Part shown: piece after piece, positions 1 through 6,501 of the stretch
Layout of the letters: the number at the start of each line of letters is the position of its first letter
Position numbering within the stretch: position 1 is the stretch's first letter
Assembly: GCF_040610475.1 (NCBI RefSeq)
Contig: NZ_JBEXMJ010000027.1
Coordinates: forward strand, 1 to 6,501
Origin: Actinopolymorpha sp. NPDC004070
Lineage (GTDB): Bacteria; Actinomycetota; Actinomycetes; Propionibacteriales; Actinopolymorphaceae
DNA: 6,501 nt
Direction of reading: 5' to 3'
Made by a program: the position numbers and the translations under genes
Notes under the pieces: generated by a model
Databases searched by the model: none
The model's input: the letters and a program-made list of their open reading frames with translations, nothing else
Told to the model about the DNA's origin: nothing

Positions 1-78
1 AACCGTCGGCTCCCCACCCTCAAGAACCGCCACCACAGAATTCGTCGTACCAAGATCGATACCGACCGAACGAGACAT
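1..78 (-). CDS. dnaK: Second DnaK (Hsp70), N-terminal 26 codons only, runs off left edge
   Basis: Only the start of this gene is in the window. The minus strand from ATG at 78 reads [14 protein letters not shown] followed by [12 protein letters not shown], which is the N-terminus of an Hsp70 chaperone. GIDLGTTNS is the phosphate-1 loop of the nucleotide-binding domain. The start is supported by a GGAGG at 88-92, 9 nt upstream. Hsp70 proteins bind exposed hydrophobic peptides in an ATP-driven cycle in the cytosol. The gene lies directly downstream of clpB on the same strand and is not the same physical copy as the DnaK whose C-terminal part fills the right end of the window. Its codons are unlike those of clpB: 12 of 26 end in T, only two end in C, and both leucines are CTT. 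It could be a full paralogue, a truncated remnant, or an assembly-induced repeat; the visible part cannot decide. The Hsp70 identity itself is nearly certain. Confidence 0.85.
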   Translation of the reverse strand, partial: MSRSVGIDLGTTNSVVAVLEGGEPTV

Positions 79-87
79 AACCACAAG

Positions 88-92
88 CCTCC
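88..92 (-). promoter_or_regulatory. Ribosome binding site of the second dnaK
   Basis: GGAGG on the minus strand lies 9 nt before the ATG at 78. This canonical Shine-Dalgarno sequence fixes the start of the left-edge dnaK and argues that the copy is, or recently was, translated. Confidence 0.75.
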
Positions 93-107
93 GAGCCAGA
101 TTGGAGT

Positions 108-129
108 GCGACGCCCGCGAGGGCGCCGC
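108..129 (-). terminator. Strong GC hairpin between clpB and second dnaK (terminator or leader structure)
   Basis: On the minus strand GCGGCGCCC, a TCGC loop and GGGCGTCGC form a 9-bp stem with one G-U pair and a 4-nt loop. No run of T follows, which is common for actinomycete terminators. It begins about 110 nt after the clpB stop and ends 29 nt before the second dnaK start. As a terminator it would leave almost no room for a separate dnaK promoter, so it may instead be a structured element in the dnaK 5' leader. It does not include the GGAGG at 88-92. The role is inferred; only the stem is seen. Confidence 0.4.
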
Positions 130-185
130 ACCGGATGTTGTCTACCGATGAAGGGGGGAACCGACCGGTCGGCCGGGTCGATCTG

Positions 186-202
186 GACGCCGAACGGGCG
201 TC
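186..202 (-). terminator. Short hairpin downstream of clpB, possible terminator
   Basis: GACGCC, a 5-nt loop and GGCGTC form a perfect 6-bp stem starting 36 nt after the clpB stop codon. No T tract follows. It is a weak candidate for the clpB terminator; stems of this size arise often by chance at this GC content. The remainder of the 79-237 spacer holds the hairpin at 108-129 and the ribosome binding site at 88-92, and no HAIR-like inverted repeat or convincing -35/-10 pair. Confidence 0.25.
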
Positions 203-237
203 GAACGGACAGGGTCAGCTGCTCAGGTGCGGCCGCC

Positions 238-2853
<2,616 letters not shown>

Positions 2854-2880
2854 GGTTTCCGTGTCCCCGGTTTCGGTGTC
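2854..2880 (-). repeat. Imperfect 12-nt tandem repeat in the clpB leader
   Basis: Two 12-nt copies, minus-strand GACACCGAAACC (2869-2880) and GACACGGAAACC (2854-2865), differ at one base, are separated by 3 nt, and end directly at the clpB ATG. If translation started at 2919 they would encode DTET-G-DTET, which no ClpB family member is known to need, so this is more likely untranslated leader. Function unknown. Confidence 0.5.
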
Positions 2881-2918
2881 CCCGTCGTGATCATCGGGTC
2901 TTCTGCTGGTTTGAACCA

Positions 2919-2953
2919 TCTCGAAGTTGAGTCCATTCCACTCAACTTCGAGA
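2919..2953 (-). promoter_or_regulatory. HAIR operator (HspR-binding inverted repeat) at the clpB promoter
   Basis: Perfect inverted repeat with 14-bp arms and a 7-bp spacer: TCTCGAAGTTGAGT, then 7 nt, then the exact reverse complement. Its core TTGAGT-N7-ACTCAA matches the HspR-associated inverted repeat (consensus CTTGAGT-N7-ACTCAAG), except that the outermost consensus base pair is swapped symmetrically (GTTGAGT/ACTCAAC). It lies 65 bp upstream of the clpB start in the hspR-clpB spacer. In streptomycetes and mycobacteria HspR with DnaK binds such sites to repress heat-shock genes. The minus-strand TTGAGT half (2940-2945) could serve as a -35 element, with a poor -10 candidate GAGATG 17 nt further on (2917-2922), so a bound repressor would block RNA polymerase. 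The inverted repeat is certain; HspR binding is inferred. Confidence 0.9.
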
Positions 2954-3000
2954 CCGTTCGGGGCCCTGGGTCATGGGTGGTCATGGCCGGCCCCGCGAGG

Positions 3001-3471
3001 TCAGGGCTGTCGCCGACGCCGAGCCCGGCCCTTCCAGACCACGACGGCCTGGCTCGGGCGGGGCAGGAGCTCGGGGAGATAGGCCGCCTGCTCGGCGGCA
3101 CGTTCGAACATCAACCGGGCGTCATCGAGCGCGCCCTCCAGCTCCTGGACTCGGGTGCCGAGCGCCTCGACCACCGACTCCAGCTCAAGGATCCGGCGTA
3201 CACCTTCCAGGCCGATGCCCGCGGCGGTGAGCTCGGTGACGTGCCGCAGGGTCTCGATGTCCCGGAGGGAGTAGCGCCGGCCGCCGCCCCCGGACCGGCC
3301 CGGCGTTACCAGGCCGAGCCGGTCGTAGGTGCGGAGCGTCTGCGGGTGCAGGCCGGTGAGCTCGGCCGCGACGCTGATGACGTACACCGGCGTCTCGGCG
3401 TCCATCGACACGTCGAAGGCGGGCCGGGAGCGGCGGGAGCCGTCCGGCGAGCCGGCGCGAGTGCTCGTCAT
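3001..3471 (-). CDS. hspR: HspR, MerR-family heat-shock repressor
   Basis: DNA-binding repressor of the DnaK and ClpB heat-shock genes. In actinomycetes it binds HAIR sites with DnaK as co-repressor, so that titration of DnaK by unfolded proteins relieves repression. The 156-residue product has a MerR-type winged helix: VYVISVAAELTG then LHPQTLRTYDRLGLV (about 29-55) is the helix-turn-helix, and GGGGRRYSLRDIETLRHV (about 61-78) is the wing region. A helical segment rich in ELE/VVEAL/VQELEGAL (about 93-125) is a likely dimerisation coiled coil. The C-terminus ends in VVVW followed by a very basic tail (KGRARRRRQP); a hydrophobic-W-basic ending is typical of HspR. The ATG at 3471 overlaps the dnaJ stop (ATGA) and has GGAAGGAAGG 6 nt upstream, which supports this start; a Met at residue 23 (3405) is nearer the family's conserved start but has no advantage here. 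It is the last gene of the dnaK operon and is thus co-expressed with its own co-repressor. The 23 residues before MDAETPVY are poorly conserved. Confidence 0.95.
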   Translation of the reverse strand: MTSTRAGSPDGSRRSRPAFDVSMDAETPVYVISVAAELTGLHPQTLRTYDRLGLVTPGRSGGGGRRYSLRDIETLRHVTELTAAGIGLEGVRRILELESVVEALGTRVQELEGALDDARLMFERAAEQAAYLPELLPRPSQAVVVWKGRARRRRQP

Positions 3472-4655
3472 CGCACGCCTTCCTTCCCGTCGTACTCACC
3501 GCGAGCCGCGTCGGCGCCGGTCGCCCGGCGGTAGGCGTCGAGGGCTTCCCTGGCCTTGTCGTCGAGATGGTCCGGAACGACCACCTCCACAGTGACCAGC
3601 AGGTCGCCCTTGGTGCCGTCCCTGCGGGCCGCGCCCTTGCCGCGTACGCGGAACGTACGGCCGTTGGGGGTGCCCGGCGGAACCTTCAGGGTGACCAGCG
3701 GGCCGGCGAGGGTGGGCACCTTCACCTCACCACCGAGCGCCGCCTCGGGGAACGAGATCGGCACGGTGACGGTGAGGTGCTCGCCCTTGCGGCCGAACCG
3801 CTCGTCGGCATGCACGTGCACGGTGACGTACAGGTCGCCGGCGGGTCCGCCGCGCTCGCCGGCGGCACCCTTGCCGCGCAGACGGATGCGCTGGTTGTCG
3901 TACACCCCGGCCGGGATGCGCACCTGCATGGTGCGGGCCGACTCCGCCCGGCCCGAGCCGTGGCAGGTGGGGCACGGGTTGTCGACCACCAGGCCGCGGC
4001 CCCGGCAGGAGCGGCACGGCTCGGTCATCGCCAGCCGGCCACCCTGGGAGGTGGCCCGCATCCCGACACCCTCGCAGTCCGGGCACACCCGCGGCATCGT
4101 GCCGGCCTTCGCACCGGTGCCCGAACACGCCGGGCACGGCGCGTCGCTGGTCATCCGGAGCGGGACCGTCACTCCGTCGACCGCGTCACGGAATCCGATG
4201 GTGACCTCGGTCTCCACGTCGGCACCCCGGCGCGGGCGGGTGCCCGGCGGGGTCCGGGTGCGCCCACCGGTGAAGATGCCACCGAGGATGTCGCCCAGAC
4301 CGCCGCCCCCGCGGTTGCCGCCCTGCTGGGTGAAGATGTCGCCGAGGTCGAACGGGAACCCGCCGCCGGCCTGGCCGCCGGTCCCTCCGCCGCCGCCGGG
4401 GAAGCGGAACCCGCCTCCGCCGAACAGCGACCGTGCCTCGTCGTACTCCTTGCGCTTGGCCGGGTCGGAGAGGACGGAGTAGGCCTCGGAAACCTCCTTG
4501 AACCGCTCCTCCGCCTTCGCGTCACCCCGGTTGGCGTCGGGGTGGTTCGCCCGGGCGAGCTTGCGGTAGGACTTCTTGATCTCCTCGGGCTTCGCATCCT
4601 TGGAGACGCCGAGCACCTTGTAGAAGTCCTTCTCGAGCCATTCCTTCGTGCCCAT
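3468..4655 (-). CDS. dnaJ: DnaJ (Hsp40) co-chaperone
   Basis: Type I Hsp40 that delivers unfolded substrates to DnaK and stimulates its ATPase. The 395-residue product shows the full layout: J domain (about 10-75) with the essential HPD at 38-40; a long Gly/Phe-rich linker (about 78-132, many GGGG runs); a zinc-binding region with four CxxCxGxG repeats (C174-G181, C191-G198, C214-G221, C228-G235); then the C-terminal substrate-binding beta domains (about 240-360). The N-terminal MGTKEWLEKDFYKVLGV resembles actinomycete DnaJ1 proteins of dnaK operons. I chose ATG at 4655: GGGGAG lies 4 nt and GGAGG 11 nt upstream, whereas the in-frame GTG at 4667 directly abuts that GGAG and leaves no spacing. 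The gene follows grpE after 23 nt and overlaps hspR by 4 nt, indicating translational coupling. Nothing is missing or broken. Confidence 0.96.
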   Translation of the reverse strand: MGTKEWLEKDFYKVLGVSKDAKPEEIKKSYRKLARANHPDANRGDAKAEERFKEVSEAYSVLSDPAKRKEYDEARSLFGGGGFRFPGGGGGTGGQAGGGFPFDLGDIFTQQGGNRGGGGLGDILGGIFTGGRTRTPPGTRPRRGADVETEVTIGFRDAVDGVTVPLRMTSDAPCPACSGTGAKAGTMPRVCPDCEGVGMRATSQGGRLAMTEPCRSCRGRGLVVDNPCPTCHGSGRAESARTMQVRIPAGVYDNQRIRLRGKGAAGERGGPAGDLYVTVHVHADERFGRKGEHLTVTVPISFPEAALGGEVKVPTLAGPLVTLKVPPGTPNGRTFRVRGKGAARRDGTKGDLLVTVEVVVPDHLDDKAREALDAYRRATGADAARGEYDGKEGVR

Positions 4656-4659
4656 GGTG

Positions 4660-4671
4660 CTCCCCACCTCC
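4660..4671 (-). promoter_or_regulatory. Ribosome binding region deciding the dnaJ start
   Basis: In the 23-nt grpE-dnaJ gap the minus strand has GGAGG (4667-4671) followed by GGGGAG (4660-4665). These sit 11 and 4 nt before ATG 4655. The alternative GTG at 4665-4667 is inside this purine block and so is unlikely to be used. Confidence 0.6.
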
Positions 4672-4678
4672 CCCTTGC

Positions 4679-5437
4679 TCAGCCGTTGCCGGTCGGCGGC
4701 TGGTCATCGGCGCCCGCCTCGCCGTCGTTGCCCTCGGCCGGACCCCCGTCGGCACCGGAGGCCGGATCGGCGTCGGCACTCGGCGCCACCTGCTCCGGCG
4801 GCAGCCCGACGGTGGGTTCGGTGACCGCCACCCGCGCCGGTCGCAGCACTCGCTCGCCCAGCCGGTAGCCCGGCTGGAGGATGGCCGTGCACGTCGGCCC
4901 CGACACGTCGTCGGAGTACGCGTGCATGAGGGCGTCGTGCACCCGCGGGTCGAACTCGTCGCCGGCCTCGCCGAACTTCACCAGTCCGAGCTTGGACAAC
5001 GAGGTCTCCAGCGCCTCGGCCACAGCCTTGAAGCCGCCGGACAGCTCCTCGTGCTCACGGGCCCGGCCGATGTCGTCGAGGACCGGGAGGAGCTCGGTCA
5101 GCACGCTGCCGACGGCCTGCTCCTGGTTGGCCTGCCGGTCACGGTCGACCCGCCGCTTGTAGTTGACGTACTCCGCCTGGAGCCGCTTGAGGTCGTTGGT
5201 GCGTTCGACGACGGCCGACTTGAGTGCTTCCACCTCCGCGGCGGAGGCGGCCGGGGCCTCCTCGGCGTCGCCCGGCTCACCGGGCCTGGCGGTGGCCTCC
5301 GTGTCGGGGTCGGCCGCGTCACCGGCGCCGGGCGAGGACGCGGTCGCCCGCGCCTCCTCCCGGATCTCGCCGGTACGCGGGTCGATGCGCCGCCGGTCGT
5401 GGACCACGGGCCCGTCGTGTCCCTCGGCCTGGCTCAC
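4679..5437 (-). CDS. grpE: GrpE, nucleotide exchange factor of DnaK
   Basis: Homodimeric factor that releases ADP from DnaK and so resets the chaperone cycle. The 252-residue product is longer than the E. coli protein (197) because of both ends. Residues 1-65 are a charged, disordered-looking leader containing [12 protein letters not shown], a motif common in actinomycete GrpE. Residues about 66-105 are the long dimerising helix with [15 protein letters not shown]. Residues about 106-150 are the helical bundle ([14 protein letters not shown]). Residues about 151-206 form the beta-wing that contacts DnaK, with the family signature [11 protein letters not shown] (162-172) and [18 protein letters not shown] (188-205). 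The last 46 residues are acidic, Gly/Pro/Ala-rich tail. It starts with GTG (5437), whose last bases form the dnaK TGA stop in a GTGA overlap; GAGGGTGG 6 nt upstream serves as ribosome binding site. Translation is therefore coupled to dnaK, giving matched amounts. Confidence 0.96.
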   Translation of the reverse strand: MSQAEGHDGPVVHDRRRIDPRTGEIREEARATASSPGAGDAADPDTEATARPGEPGDAEEAPAASAAEVEALKSAVVERTNDLKRLQAEYVNYKRRVDRDRQANQEQAVGSVLTELLPVLDDIGRAREHEELSGGFKAVAEALETSLSKLGLVKFGEAGDEFDPRVHDALMHAYSDDVSGPTCTAILQPGYRLGERVLRPARVAVTEPTVGLPPEQVAPSADADPASGADGGPAEGNDGEAGADDQPPTGNG

Positions 5438-6501
5438 TTCTGACCACCCTCGTCGTTGGCGCCACCCGCGGGCTTGTCGTCGTCGACGATCTCGGCGTCG
5501 ACCACGTCGTCGTCCGCGGCGTTGGCGGAACCGTCACCGGTGCCGGTGGCGTCGCCGGCGTCGCCGGTCGGGGTGCCCTGGGACTGCTGGGCGTTGGCGT
5601 AGATCGCCGAGCCCATCTTGGTGCGGGACTCCGAGAGCTTGTCGAACGCCGACTTGAGGGCGTCGTTGTCCTCGCCTTCCAGGGCCTTCTTCAGCGCGGC
5701 GATGTCCTGCTCGACCTCGGACTTGACCTCGGCCGGAACGCTGTCGGGGTTGTCCGCGACGAACTTCTCCGTCTGATACACCAGCGAGTCCGCCTGGTTG
5801 CGAAGCTCCGCGGCCTCACGGCGCTTGCGGTCCTCCTCGGCATACTGCTCCGCATCCCGGACCATCCGGTCGATGTCGTCCTTGGGCAGAGCCGACCCAC
5901 CGGTCACCGTCATCTTCTGCTCACGACCCGTCCCCAGATCCTTCGCCGACACGTGCACGATGCCGTTCGCGTCGATGTCGAACGCCACCTCGATCTGCGG
6001 GACGTTCCGGGGCGCGGGCGGCAGGCCGGTCAGCTCGAAGTTACCGAGCGACTTGTTGTCGCGGGCCATCTCGCGTTCGCCCTGGAAGACCTCGATCATC
6101 ACCGAGGGCTGGTTGTCCTCGGCAGTCGTGAAGACTTCGGAACGCTTCGTGGGAATGGTGGTGTTGCGCTCGATGATCTTGGTGAAAACACCACCCTTGG
6201 TGGCGATGCCGAGGGACAGGGGAGTGACATCCAACAACAAGACATCCTTCACCTCACCCCGCAACACACCCGACTGCAACGACGCACCAATCGCCACCAC
6301 CTCATCAGGGTTCACACCCTTGTGCGGCTCCTTACCACCCGTAAGCTCCCGCACCAACTCCGCCACCGCAGGCATCCGCGTGGAACCACCCACAAGAATC
6401 ACGTGGTCGATCTTGCCCACCTCGACCCCGCCATCACGCAACACCTGCTGGAACGGACGACGACACCGCTCCAACAAATCCCCCGTCAACCGCTGGAACT
6501 C
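5434..6501 (-). CDS. dnaK: DnaK (Hsp70), C-terminal 355 residues; 5' end beyond right edge
   Basis: ATP-dependent chaperone and, in this group, co-repressor of HspR. The visible part opens at [12 protein letters not shown] inside the nucleotide-binding domain; roughly the first 270-280 residues are outside the window. Seen in order (visible numbering): the ATPase segment [12 protein letters not shown] (33-44) and [18 protein letters not shown] (56-73); the interdomain linker VLLLDV (87-92) that transmits the ATP signal; the beta-sandwich peptide-binding domain with [17 protein letters not shown] and [20 protein letters not shown]; the helical lid; and the tail ending in [14 protein letters not shown] plus an extra [12 protein letters not shown]. 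Just after the linker the usual LSLGIETKGG reads [10 protein letters not shown]. The in-frame TTG at 6489 is not a start; the frame is open to the edge. Codon use changes inside the gene: from about 6222 to 6501 it is T/G-ending (leucine 10 TTG, 2 CTT, no CTC or CTG), while nearer the 3' end it is C/G-ending like the neighbours. It is the first visible gene of the grpE-dnaJ-hspR operon; its promoter is outside. Confidence 0.97.
   Translation of the reverse strand, partial: EFQRLTGDLLERCRRPFQQVLRDGGVEVGKIDHVILVGGSTRMPAVAELVRELTGGKEPHKGVNPDEVVAIGASLQSGVLRGEVKDVLLLDVTPLSLGIATKGGVFTKIIERNTTIPTKRSEVFTTAEDNQPSVMIEVFQGEREMARDNKSLGNFELTGLPPAPRNVPQIEVAFDIDANGIVHVSAKDLGTGREQKMTVTGGSALPKDDIDRMVRDAEQYAEEDRKRREAAELRNQADSLVYQTEKFVADNPDSVPAEVKSEVEQDIAALKKALEGEDNDALKSAFDKLSESRTKMGSAIYANAQQSQGTPTGDAGDATGTGDGSANAADDDVVDAEIVDDDKPAGGANDEGGQK

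Noticed and set aside
161..172. 12-bp perfect palindrome CCGACCGGTCGG in the clpB-dnaK spacer
   Set aside because: No loop to form a terminator and no match to a known operator; such GC palindromes are frequent at this base composition.
2917..2919. Upstream ATG as the clpB start
   Set aside because: It touches the HAIR inverted repeat, would add 22 residues absent from ClpB proteins, and has no ribosome binding site. ATG at 2853 matches the family N-terminus.
2960..2994. GGGGCC / GGCCCC inverted repeat after hspR
   Set aside because: Only 6-bp arms with a 23-nt loop; too weak to call an hspR terminator.
4665..4667. GTG as the dnaJ start
   Set aside because: It immediately follows the GGAG of the ribosome binding block, so spacing is impossible; ATG at 4655 is well spaced.
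3567..4868. A 433-codon plus-strand open frame opposite dnaJ and the end of grpE
   Set aside because: Same GC-driven artefact; no domain, and the minus-strand genes explain the region completely.
5219..5225. CTTGAGT, a perfect HAIR half-site on the plus strand
   Set aside because: It lies inside grpE coding sequence and no ACTCAAG follows at the right distance; a chance match.

Overview
The window is a chaperone locus from a high-GC Gram-positive bacterium, most likely an actinomycete. The evidence is the G/C-ending codon use in most genes, the gene order dnaK-grpE-dnaJ-hspR, a MerR-type HspR repressor, and an HspR-type inverted repeat (HAIR) in front of clpB. The genus cannot be fixed from the sequence; a Propionibacteriales-like actinomycete is only a guess.

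Every gene is on the minus strand, so transcription runs from right to left. From the right edge: the C-terminal 355 residues of DnaK (5434-6501, 5' end outside the window), grpE (4-nt GTGA overlap with dnaK), dnaJ (23-nt gap), hspR (4-nt ATGA overlap with dnaJ), a 147-bp spacer holding a perfect 14-bp-arm inverted repeat, then clpB (238-2853). After a further 159-bp spacer, the first 26 codons of a second dnaK-like gene (1-78) run off the left edge.

The genes form one heat-shock network. DnaK, DnaJ and GrpE are the Hsp70 refolding cycle. ClpB is the disaggregase that works with them. HspR, known in actinomycetes to use DnaK as co-repressor, would act on the HAIR in front of clpB and, by homology, on the dnaK promoter outside the window. 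Tight coupling from dnaK to hspR suggests one transcript, while clpB has its own regulated promoter and may also receive readthrough.

The core operon is well known, and I see no new multi-gene system. The points worth a second look are: the second dnaK start right after clpB, with no HAIR in its leader; an abrupt change of codon style inside the right-hand dnaK (T/G-ending, TTG-rich codons in the last ~280 bp of the window), echoed in the 26 codons of the left-hand copy; and the unusually long, perfect HAIR variant of clpB. An assembly artefact joining two ends of a dnaK repeat must be excluded before the duplication is believed.
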